The position numbers were made by a program, and so were the translations under genes. This document shows positions 8,810 to 17,555 of a DNA stretch of 64,000 bases, piece by piece; position 1 is the stretch's first letter; each line of letters opens with the position of its first letter. Source of the DNA: Prochlorococcus sp. AG-355-N16. GTDB taxonomy: Bacteria > Cyanobacteriota > Cyanobacteriia > PCC-6307 > Cyanobiaceae. The DNA lies in assembly GCA_003278545.1 (NCBI GenBank), contig QCEF01000005.1:1-64000 (forward strand), read 5' to 3'. Under the pieces are notes generated by a model, which worked only from the letters and a program-made list of their open reading frames with translations, did no database searches and had not been told where the DNA came from.

Positions 8810-9736
8810 TTGATTAATAACCAATTATATAAATCAAAATATCTGACAATTTTTAAAAGGTTAGGAAGTCATTGTGTATTTGCACTTATCGCACTAATCG
8901 TAATTGGAGGTGCTACGAGAGTCATGGAGGCGGGACTTGCTTGTCCAGATTGGCCATTATGTTATGGATCTTTTTTGCCTTATAAACATATGAACCTAAG
9001 AGTATTTCTAGAGTGGTTTCATCGTCTAGATGCTTTTCTGGTTGGAATATTAATTCTTTTTAAATTTGCGCTTTCAATTATTTGGAAAAATGAAATTCCA
9101 AATTGGTTACCTAAAACTTATTCATTATTACTTTTTCTCGTTATTGTCCAAGGGTCCTTTGGAGCTTTAACAGTAATAAATCTGCTTGATTCATATACTG
9201 TTACTGGCCATCTTTTAATAGCTTTTCTACTTCTCATTACAACAATTTCAATAAATCAAAATCTAGAAAATGACGACATTGAAGAGCCATTAATTTGGTG
9301 GAGATTATTGTTTTTTGTTCCTCTTTTACTTACTCTGATTCAATCTTTTATTGGCGTAAGGCTTTCATCAACCTGGTCAGCACATATTTGCTTATCTTTT
9401 AATAAACAATGTCTAATTCTAAATACACATAAATTATTTGCTTTTCCAATTGCTTTCTCAATTTTATTGATTATTGCTATTGCAATCTATAAGAGAATTT
9501 TGCTTAATCAAAATTGGAAATATCTCACAACACTTATTTTTCTCTTGTGTTCCCAAATTACTTTGGGTGTTTTAAGTCTTAAAACAAATTTGAATGAACC
9601 TATTTTTATTATCGGTCATCAACTTAACGCCTCTTTATTTATTGCGATATTAACAACATTAATTTTTAGAAATCCTTTTACCAAAAAAGGTCTAAACCAC
9701 GCCCTCAATCCCCAAACGGTCGGTATCAACTCATGA
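8810..9736 (+). CDS. ctaA: Heme A synthase (COX15/CtaA family)
   Basis: This membrane enzyme oxidises the C8 methyl group of heme O to give heme A for cytochrome oxidase. About eight helices are visible, with the family motifs [21 protein letters not shown] (near the N-terminus) and EWFHRLDAF, whose His is a likely heme ligand; further histidines ([24 protein letters not shown]) lie in later helices. The start is uncertain: the frame opens with a TTG at 8762, but the TTG at 8810 (MINNQLYKS) gives the expected length of 308 aa. Its stop overlaps the ctaB start by 4 bp. Confidence 0.92.
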   Translation: MINNQLYKSKYLTIFKRLGSHCVFALIALIVIGGATRVMEAGLACPDWPLCYGSFLPYKHMNLRVFLEWFHRLDAFLVGILILFKFALSIIWKNEIPNWLPKTYSLLLFLVIVQGSFGALTVINLLDSYTVTGHLLIAFLLLITTISINQNLENDDIEEPLIWWRLLFFVPLLLTLIQSFIGVRLSSTWSAHICLSFNKQCLILNTHKLFAFPIAFSILLIIAIAIYKRILLNQNWKYLTTLIFLLCSQITLGVLSLKTNLNEPIFIIGHQLNASLFIAILTTLIFRNPFTKKGLNHALNPQTVGINS

Positions 9737-10734
9737 ACAGTAGTAACTTAGAAAACTTGAACCATAAATCTTCAATTAGGGATGAAGTTGTACCCTCAAG
9801 AAAAAGATTAACTTTGCCGCCTTGGCTTGAAGTAGCAAAACCTAGATTAATCCCACTTTTACTGGCCACAACTTTGGGAGGAATGGCTTTAACAGAAGAA
9901 TGGCCTTTGTCTTCCCCGAAACTTATCTGCACTCTAGGAGGAGGCGCTTTGGCAGCAGCAGCAGCAGGAGCTCTTAATTGCTTGTGGGAAATGGAATTAG
10001 ATAGGAGGATGACAAGAACTAGCAAAAGAGCCTTGCCAGCAGGAAAGTTGTCATCTGAGACTGTATTTTTAGCCGCCGTATCATGTACTTTGGCAGCTTC
10101 GATGCTTTTAGTAAGTGGTGTAAATTATTTGGCTGCGGGTTTAACTCTTCTTGGTTTATTTAGCTACGTAATTTTATATACAGTTATTTTGAAACCTCGT
10201 ACAACAAAAAACATTGTTTTCGGAGGAGTTGCTGGTGCGATACCACCCTTAGTTGGAGCGTCTGCTGCTACAGGGCATGTAGGTCTTAGTGGTTGGTGGT
10301 TATTTGGTTTAGTAATGTTATGGACCCCAGCTCATTTTTGGGCACTTGCAATTTTGTTGAAAGATGATTACGCATCTGTTGGTATTCCTATGCTCCCTTC
10401 TGTTAAAGGATCTGTTTTTACTGCTAAAGCGATTTCTCGTTACGGATCGGCAACAGTTTTAATGAGTATTATGGGAGTCTTTGCTCTACCTGAAGGGGGG
10501 CTCTTATACGGAATTATGTTATTGCCATTTAATGGAAGACTTTTGCAATTAATAAATCAATTAAAGAAATCTCCTGATGATCTTTCAAGAGCAAAGTCTC
10601 TTTTTAGGTGGTCTATTCTCTACATGTTTGGCATTTGTCTTTTGTTATTAATTTCCAGAACCCAACTATCCGTAGAATTTGAGCAGCAATCTATGCAAAT
10701 ATTTTTATCTATTGTATCCCTGCTTAGTAATTAA
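9733..10734 (+). CDS. ctaB: Protoheme IX farnesyltransferase (heme O synthase)
   Basis: This UbiA-superfamily membrane enzyme transfers a farnesyl group to heme B to make heme O, the substrate of CtaA. The 333-aa protein has about eight or nine helices after a 30-residue polar N-terminus. The first prenyl-diphosphate motif reads N82-x3-E86-x3-D90 followed by MTRT, with Glu where many homologs have Asp. Later motifs [12 protein letters not shown] and GIPMLP are present. The ATG overlaps the ctaA stop (ATGA), so the two heme A genes are coupled. Confidence 0.95.
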   Translation: MNSSNLENLNHKSSIRDEVVPSRKRLTLPPWLEVAKPRLIPLLLATTLGGMALTEEWPLSSPKLICTLGGGALAAAAAGALNCLWEMELDRRMTRTSKRALPAGKLSSETVFLAAVSCTLAASMLLVSGVNYLAAGLTLLGLFSYVILYTVILKPRTTKNIVFGGVAGAIPPLVGASAATGHVGLSGWWLFGLVMLWTPAHFWALAILLKDDYASVGIPMLPSVKGSVFTAKAISRYGSATVLMSIMGVFALPEGGLLYGIMLLPFNGRLLQLINQLKKSPDDLSRAKSLFRWSILYMFGICLLLLISRTQLSVEFEQQSMQIFLSIVSLLSN

Positions 10735-10773
10735 ATTAGATGTAAAATGTTTTTTAAGTAAATAGTAAGTTTG

Positions 10774-11790
10774 ATGAATTATATAAAAGTTAAAGGGGTC
10801 TCAAAATCTTATTCAGAAATAAAGGCTTTAAAAAATTTATCAATGGAAATTGAAGCTGGAACATTATTCGGAATACTAGGTCCAAATGGTGCTGGTAAAT
10901 CAACACTTATAAAAATACTCGCTACTTTAATAGAGCCTGATAGTGGAGAAGTTTTAATAAATAATATTAATCTGATAAAAAATTCAAGGAAAATTAGAGA
11001 ATTAATTGGTTATGTTGCCCAGGATATTGCACTTGATAAAATATTAACTGGACGAGAGCTTTTGGATTTTCAATCAGATTTATATCACATCAACAAAAAC
11101 AAAAAATTTGAAAGGATAAAGAAATTAATAGATCAATTAGAAATGAATGATTGGATTGATCGTAAGTGCGGAACTTATTCAGGGGGAATGAAAAGAAGAA
11201 TAGATCTAGCAGCTGGACTTTTACATTTGCCCCAAGTATTAATATTAGATGAACCCACAGTTGGTTTAGATATTGAAAGTAGAAATATCATATGGCAACT
11301 TTTGAAAGATTTGAGAAATAATGGAATGACTATTATTTTAAGCAGTCACTATCTTGATGAAATAGATAAATTGGCAGACAAATTAGTGATAATTGATGAT
11401 GGAAGAGTTATAGCACAAGGGGCTCCTACAGAACTGAAAAATAAATTAGGAGGAGATAGAGTAACTTTGAAAGTAAGGGAATTTAGTAATCAGGTAGAAG
11501 CAAAAAATATATGCCAAATTTTATCTTCAATAGATGGAATTAGTCAGATTATCATAAATGAAGCTCAAGGTTTCTCGATAAATTTTGTAGCAGATAAGGA
11601 AAAAGATTTACTTACGAAGCTCAAAGTGGAATTGGCCTTCTCAAAGTTTGAAATTTTTTCTCTTACCCAAAGTCAGCCAAGCTTGGATGATGTATATCTT
11701 CAGGCAACCGGGAAAACATTATTGGATGCCGAAATTTCTATGGCAGGGAAAAGAGATCTTAAAAGAGAATCAAAGCAATCAATGCGATAA
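10774..11790 (+). CDS. ABC transporter ATP-binding protein, DrrA-like
   Basis: The 338-aa nucleotide-binding subunit has Walker A in GPNGAGKST (about residues 38-46), the ABC signature YSGGMKRR, Walker B LILDEPT and the switch His in SSHYLDE. A C-terminal domain of about 110 residues after the ATPase core is typical of DrrA/NatA-type exporters. The membrane partner is the ABC-2 permease 47 bp downstream. The family exports drugs, lipids or polysaccharides; the substrate here is unknown. A TTG at 10771 directly precedes the ATG at 10774, which I prefer. Confidence 0.88.
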   Translation: MNYIKVKGVSKSYSEIKALKNLSMEIEAGTLFGILGPNGAGKSTLIKILATLIEPDSGEVLINNINLIKNSRKIRELIGYVAQDIALDKILTGRELLDFQSDLYHINKNKKFERIKKLIDQLEMNDWIDRKCGTYSGGMKRRIDLAAGLLHLPQVLILDEPTVGLDIESRNIIWQLLKDLRNNGMTIILSSHYLDEIDKLADKLVIIDDGRVIAQGAPTELKNKLGGDRVTLKVREFSNQVEAKNICQILSSIDGISQIIINEAQGFSINFVADKEKDLLTKLKVELAFSKFEIFSLTQSQPSLDDVYLQATGKTLLDAEISMAGKRDLKRESKQSMR

Positions 11791-11837
11791 AAAAATTCTG
11801 GTCAACTAACTATAATAAAAATTAATTACTGCTAATT

Positions 11838-12662
11838 ATGGAATTACAAAAGTATAATTTATTTTTTTTATATCAAGAAACATTTGCATTAACAAAGAGA
11901 TTATTTATTCAATTAAAAAGAAGACCATCAACTCTTTTAGCTGGAATATTACAACCTATAATTTGGCTTTTTTTATTTGGTGCATTATTCTCTAAAGCTC
12001 CTGAAGGTTTTTTACCAGGAGTTGATTCTTATGGGAATTTTTTAGGAGCAGGACTTATTGTTTTTACTGCTTTTAGCGGAGCCCTAAATTCTGGCCTTCC
12101 TTTAATGTTTGATAGAGAGTTTGGATTTCTTAATAGATTACTTGTAGCTCCTTTAACCAGTAGATTATCTATAGTTTTATCTTCTTTTTTTTACATAACA
12201 ATCCTGAGCTTTGTTCAGAGTATTGTAATAATGGTTGTTTCATACACTTTGGGATATGGATGGCCCAACTTATATGGTTTAGGAATTGTGTTTACAACAC
12301 TAATTCTATTAGTTCTTTTTGTTACATCAATAAGTTTATGTTTAGCGTTTGTTTTGCCTGGGCATATTGAATTAATCGCTCTTATATTTGTGATAAATTT
12401 ACCTCTTCTCTTTGCAAGTACTGCCTTGGCTCCAATTTCTTTCATGCCAAATTGGCTTGGGTGGTTGGCTTCATTAAATCCATTAACTTTTGCGATCGAA
12501 CCTATTAGGACTGCTTATACAGAAACTATGAATTTAGAATTAGTGGCTTTACATGCTCCATATGGTGATTTAACTTGTAAGAGTTGTATATCAATTTTAT
12601 TTTCTTTAACAGTTTTATCCTTGATTATCATAAGGCCTCTGTTAAATAAGAAATTAAATTAA
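11838..12662 (+). CDS. ABC-2 type transporter permease, DrrB-like
   Basis: The 274-aa protein has six membrane segments and the ABC-2 permease pattern: a polar N-terminus, a first helix after PSTLLAGILQPIIWLFLFG, and the conserved LNPLTFAIEPIRTAY segment before the last helix. It pairs with the DrrA-like ATPase immediately upstream to form a homodimeric exporter. In cyanobacteria such pairs are often annotated as multidrug efflux, but no substrate can be deduced. The downstream hypothetical gene begins 7 bp after the stop. Confidence 0.88.
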   Translation: MELQKYNLFFLYQETFALTKRLFIQLKRRPSTLLAGILQPIIWLFLFGALFSKAPEGFLPGVDSYGNFLGAGLIVFTAFSGALNSGLPLMFDREFGFLNRLLVAPLTSRLSIVLSSFFYITILSFVQSIVIMVVSYTLGYGWPNLYGLGIVFTTLILLVLFVTSISLCLAFVLPGHIELIALIFVINLPLLFASTALAPISFMPNWLGWLASLNPLTFAIEPIRTAYTETMNLELVALHAPYGDLTCKSCISILFSLTVLSLIIIRPLLNKKLN

Positions 12663-12669
12663 TGTATTT

Positions 12670-13101
12670 ATGCTTTTAAAAAATCATCTTATAGAAGTTT
12701 TTAAAAAAGCCTCTTCAGAAAATAATTTTTTGCTTAAAGAAAATATTGTTCTTAAGTGGGTCCATAGATTTGGGATTGATTCTTTAAATGATTTATTAAT
12801 CCATATTCCAGTACAAAAGGAAAATCATGAAGAAGAAAATCAAGAACAAACAACTTTAAAGGATGAAGTATATGAAGAAGAAAATCAAGAACAAATTAAA
12901 CTTGAATCATTTAAAAATTTAGAGAATTTAGAAGAAACAAATTGTGAATCAAATTACTTAAAAATTTCTAATAATAATAAAGTCTTTAATATTAAACAAG
13001 ATTCTAATCAAATAAATCAATATATTAAAACCCCAAAATCACCACTACCTAATATTAAAAATTTAAGAAAATGGATAAATAACGATAAAAAAGCTAGCTA
13101 G
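12670..13101 (+). CDS. Hypothetical acidic/Asn-rich protein
   Basis: The 143-aa protein is not recognised. The first 50 residues (MLLKNHLIEVFKKAS...) look helical and could fold. The rest is low in complexity and rich in Glu, Asn, Gln and Lys, with a duplicated EEENQEQ segment (about residues 54-60 and 69-75), and the C-terminus is basic (LRKWINNDKKAS). It begins 7 bp after the ABC permease, so it is probably the last gene of that operon. Its stop codon lies inside the palindromic terminator shared with groL. Base use matches its neighbours. Confidence 0.65.
   Translation: MLLKNHLIEVFKKASSENNFLLKENIVLKWVHRFGIDSLNDLLIHIPVQKENHEEENQEQTTLKDEVYEEENQEQIKLESFKNLENLEETNCESNYLKISNNNKVFNIKQDSNQINQYIKTPKSPLPNIKNLRKWINNDKKAS
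12827..12895 (+). repeat. 45-bp-period internal duplication
   Basis: A 24-nt sequence at 12827-12850 recurs exactly at 12872-12895. The 45-bp period equals 15 codons, so the frame is maintained. It encodes the repeated Glu/Asn/Gln-rich segment of the hypothetical protein. Confidence 0.9.
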
Positions 13102-13107
13102 CTTTTT
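13088..13107. terminator. Bidirectional palindromic terminator
   Basis: A perfect 20-bp palindrome (aaaaagctag / ctagcttttt) with U-tracts on both strands lies between two convergent genes. It contains the stop codon of the hypothetical gene (13099-13101) and overlaps the groL stop (13106-13108). Its symmetry suggests Rho-independent termination in both directions. Confidence 0.7.
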
Positions 13108-14851
13108 ACATCATATCTGGCATACCCATTCCGCCCATTCCTGGCATACCCATTCCGCCCATACCTGGCATACCCATTCCGCCCATACCTGGCATGCCCA
13201 TTCCACCCATACCTGGCATGCCCATGCCTCCCATGCCTCCCATTGGATCTCCACCTGGTCCTCCTGGGGCTGCGCCTTCAGGCTCTGGAATGTCAGCCAT
13301 CGCAACTTCTGTTGTGAGGAGCATAGCTGCAATAGATACTGAATCTTGAAGAGCTAATCTTATTACTTTGGTTGGATCTAATATTCCTGAATCTTTTAAA
13401 TCCTCATATTTTCCTGAATTAGCATTGAAGCCTTTGTTAAGTCTTTTAATTTCAGCGACAACTACATCACCATTAAAACCAGCATTTTTTGCTATCTGTT
13501 TAGTAGGTTCCAAAAGGGCTTCTTTTACTATATTTATCCCTGTTTTTAAATCATCAGAAGATTTTTGACTTAAATTTAAAAGGTCATCTGATATTTCAAT
13601 TAAAGTTTGTCCACCCCCAGAAACTACACCCTCTTCAATAGCAGCTTTCGTAGCATTAAGGGAATCTTCGATTCTTAACTTTTTGAACTTCATCTCTGTT
13701 TCTGTTGCAGCTCCAACTTTGATAAGTGCTACTCCTCCAGCTAGTTTTGCTATTCTTTCATTGATTTTGTCCTTATCATACTCTGAGTCTGTTATTTCAA
13801 CTTCTCTCTTTAATTTTTCTACTCGCGCTTTAACCAATTCTTTAGTGTCTTCGAAGGCAACAATTGTAGTTTTGTCCTTCGTGATAGTTATTTTTTTTGC
13901 TTTGCCTAAATCATTAATCGATACTTTATCAAGTGTCATCGATTTATCTTCACTAATTAACTTAGCTCCGGTAAGAATAGCAATATCTTCAAGGGCAGCT
14001 TTTCTTCTCTCGCCAAATAACGGAGCTCTTACAGAAGCTACATTTAACACTCCACTATTCTTATTCAAAACTAAGGTGGTTAAAGCCTCTCCTTCGATAT
14101 CTTCAGCTAGAATTAGAAAAGGTGATCCTGATTTCTGAATTTCCTCAAGTATTGGAACCAGATCAACTAAAGTTGAAATTTTTTGATCAGTTATTAATAT
14201 TTTAGGGTTTTCAAGTTCACAAACTTGTCTTTCTTGGTCTGTTACGAAATATGGAGAACTATAGCCTCTATCAAAAGACATTCCTTCAGTTATATCTAAT
14301 TCTGTATCTAGTGATTGAGATTCTTCGACAGTTATTACACCATCTGAAGTAACAATATCCATTGCCTTCGAAATTATAGATCCAATTTCTTCATCACCTC
14401 CAGCACTAACTGTTGCAACTTTTTGGATATCAGAATTACTTAATGAAATACTTTTGGAACTTAATTTTTCTAGAACAAAAGCCAGGCCAACTTCCATACC
14501 TTTTTTTAATTCCATAGGACTGGCACCAGAAGCAATATTTTTTAATCCCTCTTGAACCATCTTCTGAGTCAAAATGGTGGCTGTTGTTGTTCCATCTCCT
14601 GCACTCTCTTTTGTCTTGGATGCAACTTGTTCTATTAATTTCGCACCCAAATTAGAAATAGGGTTCTCAATCTCAATCTCTTTAGCAACTGTGGACCCAT
14701 CTCTAACTATATCTGGTGAACCAAATTTTCTCTCTATTAATACGTTTTTTGCTTTTGGCCCAATTGTAACCTTTACCGCATTAGCTACGAAATTTACACC
14801 TTTTTCTAGCGCTTCTCTTGATTCATTAGAAAAACTTAACTGTTTAGCCAT
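13106..14851 (-). CDS. groL: Chaperonin GroEL, lone copy with expanded GGM tail
   Basis: This is an ATP-dependent 60-kDa chaperonin (581 aa). The ATP-site motif GDGTTT is present (residues 85-90, Asp86) and so is the late [10 protein letters not shown] motif, but the phosphate loop near residue 30 reads GPKAKN instead of the usual GPKGRN. The C-terminal 45 residues (537-581) are a Gly/Met/Pro repeat ending in DMM, much longer than the usual GGM tail. No groES is adjacent, so this is probably one of the two GroELs that cyanobacteria carry, the one outside the groESL operon. No obvious CIRCE element is seen upstream. Confidence 0.95.
   Translation of the reverse strand: MAKQLSFSNESREALEKGVNFVANAVKVTIGPKAKNVLIERKFGSPDIVRDGSTVAKEIEIENPISNLGAKLIEQVASKTKESAGDGTTTATILTQKMVQEGLKNIASGASPMELKKGMEVGLAFVLEKLSSKSISLSNSDIQKVATVSAGGDEEIGSIISKAMDIVTSDGVITVEESQSLDTELDITEGMSFDRGYSSPYFVTDQERQVCELENPKILITDQKISTLVDLVPILEEIQKSGSPFLILAEDIEGEALTTLVLNKNSGVLNVASVRAPLFGERRKAALEDIAILTGAKLISEDKSMTLDKVSINDLGKAKKITITKDKTTIVAFEDTKELVKARVEKLKREVEITDSEYDKDKINERIAKLAGGVALIKVGAATETEMKFKKLRIEDSLNATKAAIEEGVVSGGGQTLIEISDDLLNLSQKSSDDLKTGINIVKEALLEPTKQIAKNAGFNGDVVVAEIKRLNKGFNANSGKYEDLKDSGILDPTKVIRLALQDSVSIAAMLLTTEVAMADIPEPEGAAPGGPGGDPMGGMGGMGMPGMGGMGMPGMGGMGMPGMGGMGMPGMGGMGMPDMM
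13119..13238 (-). repeat. 24-bp tandem repeat encoding the GroEL GGM tail
   Basis: Five consecutive 24-bp units (starting 13119, 13143, 13167, 13191 and 13215) encode eight-residue GMPGMGGM-type repeats. Units two and three are identical; the others differ by one to a few bases. All differences keep the frame. Confidence 0.9.
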
Positions 14852-14982
14852 GTTTACTCAACCTTTTGTCTTATTCTAATCTCCCATAGAATCATTTTTA
14901 AGGGATATTTAATTAAGTGGGGAAAGCCGAATTTCTTTTAATTAGACATACAAATTAACTCAAATAAGAGTATCTTAAAGTT

Positions 14983-15162
14983 ATGGAAGAAACAAATAAT
15001 CTTATTTTTACTCTTACCGCAATCCTCGCGATTGCTATGACACTGATATACTTTCCCCTAAGATTTTTCTTGACATTAACTGCTAGAAGTCGAAGACTAA
15101 AACTTCTACAAAAAATTAGAAGGTTGAGAGATGAATTAGGCCAGCCTTATGAAAGTACATAA
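14983..15162 (+). CDS. Small single-pass membrane protein, 59 aa
   Basis: This is an ATG-initiated ORF (MEETNNLIFTL...) with one hydrophobic helix at about residues 6-32, followed by a strongly basic segment (TARSRRLKLLQKIRRLRDELG) and the end QPYEST. This is a typical N-out, C-in anchor by the positive-inside rule. It lies between the divergent groL (131-bp gap) and convergent fabG, whose stop codon begins at the next base. The regular hydrophobic/basic layout and the exact fit in the gap support a real gene. Function unknown. Confidence 0.7.
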   Translation: MEETNNLIFTLTAILAIAMTLIYFPLRFFLTLTARSRRLKLLQKIRRLRDELGQPYEST

Positions 15163-15912
15163 CTAAATACTCATACCCCCGTCTATACTGATTGTTTGCC
15201 CTGTAATGTACCTTCCTGCATCACTTGAAACTAAGAATGACACTAAGTTCGCAATTTGAGTACAACTTCCTAATTTCCCTAAAGGAATAACTTTAAGAAT
15301 CTCTTCAGTATTAAGTTTTTCAGTCATCTCTGTTTCTATAAAACCTGGAGCTATGGCATTAACGTTTATACCTCTTGAGGCAAATTCTTTAGCGCAAGTT
15401 TTGGTAAATCCAATAACCCCAGCTTTGGCTGCAGAATAATTTGCTTGACCAGGATTACCAATTATTCCAACAACAGATGAAATGTTTACGATGCTACCAC
15501 TTCTTTTTTTCATCATAAATTTTGAAGCATATTTTGTACAAAGAAAAACTCCTTTTAAGTTTGTATTTAGTACATCATCCCATTGTTCGGATTTCATTCT
15601 CATCAATAATCCATCTCTAGTAATTCCAGCATTGTTAATGAGGATATCAATGGTGCCATTAATTTTGATTATTTCTTCAAAAGCTGAACTGACAGAATCC
15701 TCTTTTGAAACATCAAATTTTAATTTATGAGCTTTACCTCCCGAATTTTTTATTAAATTTACAACTTCTTCAGCTTTTTCATCAGAAGAAGAATAATTAA
15801 TAAAAACTTCTGCTCTTAATCGGCTTAGTTCTAAAGCAATTTCTTTACCAATTCCTCTGCTAGCTCCGGTGATTAAAGCAACTTTGCCTGATAATGAATC
15901 TGTAATGGACAT
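15163..15912 (-). CDS. fabG: 3-oxoacyl-[acyl-carrier-protein] reductase
   Basis: This short-chain dehydrogenase reduces 3-oxoacyl-ACP with NADPH in each cycle of fatty acid elongation. The 249-aa protein shows the cofactor motif GASRGIG (about residues 16-22), NNAG (near 91), the catalytic Ser and the YSAAK motif (Tyr near 157), and the C-terminal SIDGGMSI end typical of FabG. It is a single gene convergent with the 59-aa protein and divergent from ispD (92-bp gap). Confidence 0.95.
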   Translation of the reverse strand: MSITDSLSGKVALITGASRGIGKEIALELSRLRAEVFINYSSSDEKAEEVVNLIKNSGGKAHKLKFDVSKEDSVSSAFEEIIKINGTIDILINNAGITRDGLLMRMKSEQWDDVLNTNLKGVFLCTKYASKFMMKKRSGSIVNISSVVGIIGNPGQANYSAAKAGVIGFTKTCAKEFASRGINVNAIAPGFIETEMTEKLNTEEILKVIPLGKLGSCTQIANLVSFLVSSDAGRYITGQTISIDGGMSI

Positions 15913-16004
15913 TATGAAATTTTATAATTTTCAATCGTAGTACTATTTGTGTAAAGATATTGCTTTTATTTATAATTGTCTAGAAAATACCAAGACCTTC
16001 TATT

Positions 16005-16676
16005 GTGCACTTTTTAATACCAGCTGCAGGAAGCGGTAGCAGAATGAAAGCTGGAAAAAATAAATTACTTATTGATTTAGAGGGAGAGTCTTTGATTTAT
16101 TGGACACTTAAATCTGTATTTTCTGCAAGCTCAACAAATTGGGTTGGAATAATTGGGCAACCGAAAGATGAAAATTTATTATTAAATTCAGCAAAGGATT
16201 TTGCACATAAAGTTCATTGGATTAATGGTGGTGACACCAGACAACAGTCAGTTTTTAATGGTTTAAAAGCGTTACCAAAAGATGCTGAAAAAGTTTTAAT
16301 ACATGATGGTGCTAGATGTCTAATTAATCCTGAATTGATAGACCTTTGTGCCAAGGAATTAGATAAAAATGAAGCTGTAATCTTGGCTACTAAGGTAACT
16401 GACACTATAAAGATTGTTGATAATGAAGGTTTTATTAAAGAAACACCAGATAGAAATTATTTATGGGCAGCGCAAACTCCTCAGGGCTTTTTAGTAGATA
16501 GATTAAAAAAAGCTCATAAAATGGCAATTGATAAAAACTGGAAAGTTACAGATGATGCCTCTCTATTCGAAATGCTTAATTGGAAAGTGAAGATTATTGA
16601 AGGAACTTATTCAAATATAAAAATTACATCCCCTATAGATTTGAAAATAGCAAAACTTTTTGTGAAGAACCCCTAG
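16005..16676 (+). CDS. ispD: 2-C-methyl-D-erythritol 4-phosphate cytidylyltransferase
   Basis: This enzyme catalyses the CTP-dependent third step of the MEP isoprenoid pathway that supplies carotenoids, phytol and quinone tails. The 223-aa protein begins LIPAAGSGSRM with the nucleotide-binding loop, followed by K-LLIDLEG; HDGARC and TPQGF are also visible. The start is a GTG at 16005. The stop ends one base before the convergent LD-carboxypeptidase stop. Confidence 0.95.
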   Translation: MHFLIPAAGSGSRMKAGKNKLLIDLEGESLIYWTLKSVFSASSTNWVGIIGQPKDENLLLNSAKDFAHKVHWINGGDTRQQSVFNGLKALPKDAEKVLIHDGARCLINPELIDLCAKELDKNEAVILATKVTDTIKIVDNEGFIKETPDRNYLWAAQTPQGFLVDRLKKAHKMAIDKNWKVTDDASLFEMLNWKVKIIEGTYSNIKITSPIDLKIAKLFVKNP

Positions 16677-17546
16677 TTAAAAAGGTGAATCGAAACTAAG
16701 AATACCATCATCACCATTTAAGGTGGCTTCATGTCCTAAAGGAATGCAAGCATTTCCTGATATGTGGCCTATTGGGAGGTCAAAAAGAATAGGAAAATCA
16801 AACTCTTGGAGTCTTTCAATAATGCAGTTTTTTAGTAAATCTTTCCATTCAAGGTCGCTGGAATCATTAGAAAAACTTCCGAATCCAATACCAGTAATTT
16901 CAGAAAGTGTTTTAGTCATTCTGAGGTAAGTCAACATTCGATCAATTTTATAAATATCTTCATTAATATCTTCAAAAATTATTATTTTCCCTTTGCAATC
17001 TGGAAAGTGATTAGTACCAATTAAAAAAGTAGCAATAGTTAAGTTAGAAACGATAATTTCTCCTTTAGCTTTTCCAGCTCTTAAAGGAATTCCTCTTATG
17101 TCCTCAACATAACCCTCAAAAAGTAAATTTTTTAATCTCTCAAGACTCCACTCTGGCTCATTGCAAAGGCTAGTGACCATTGGGCCATGAATAGAACCTA
17201 TAAATCCTTGAGAATATTTAGATAATAATAAAGAACATGTATCTGAGAATCCAAGCATTAAACCATGCTGCCAAGAAGGTTCTTTTTCTAAAAGTCTTGC
17301 TGAACCCCAGCCTCCTTTTGCAAAAATGATTAGCTTACTATTTTGTGCTTTTTCCAGTTCTTCAAATCTAGTTAGATCATCACCTGCAAAATAACCAAAT
17401 TTTTTAGATAGAGAATTATTTTCATTAATTCCCAAGCCCCAGTTTTTTAAGATTTCTATGCCTTTTTGAAAATTTTCTTCTTCATCAATAAAGGAGCCAG
17501 GAGCTAAAATATCTATTAGATCACCTTTTTTTAATTTTAAAACCAT
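16677..17546 (-). CDS. LD-carboxypeptidase family protein (peptidase S66)
   Basis: The 289-aa serine peptidase belongs to the S66 family (LdcA/MccF). Members remove the terminal D-Ala from murein tetrapeptides during recycling or hydrolyse microcin-like conjugates. The nucleophile elbow LGFSDTCSLL (Ser near residue 100), a central Glu region (IIFEDINEDIYKIDRML) and the C-terminal His in GHEATLNGD form the expected Ser-Glu-His triad. It follows the UbiA gene on the same strand with a 9-bp gap. The exact substrate is inferred from the family. Confidence 0.88.
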   Translation of the reverse strand: MVLKLKKGDLIDILAPGSFIDEEENFQKGIEILKNWGLGINENNSLSKKFGYFAGDDLTRFEELEKAQNSKLIIFAKGGWGSARLLEKEPSWQHGLMLGFSDTCSLLLSKYSQGFIGSIHGPMVTSLCNEPEWSLERLKNLLFEGYVEDIRGIPLRAGKAKGEIIVSNLTIATFLIGTNHFPDCKGKIIIFEDINEDIYKIDRMLTYLRMTKTLSEITGIGFGSFSNDSSDLEWKDLLKNCIIERLQEFDFPILFDLPIGHISGNACIPLGHEATLNGDDGILSFDSPF

Positions 17547-17555
17547 TTTTAGAAT

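Noticed and set aside
13119-13238. Tandem repeats as CRISPR or intergenic repeat
   Set aside because: No spacers are present and the repeats encode the GroEL C-terminal tail in frame.
13683-14138. Long plus-strand open frame opposite groL
   Set aside because: It is a shadow of the groL coding sequence, with Ser/Leu-rich composition typical of antisense frames and no own promoter or domain.
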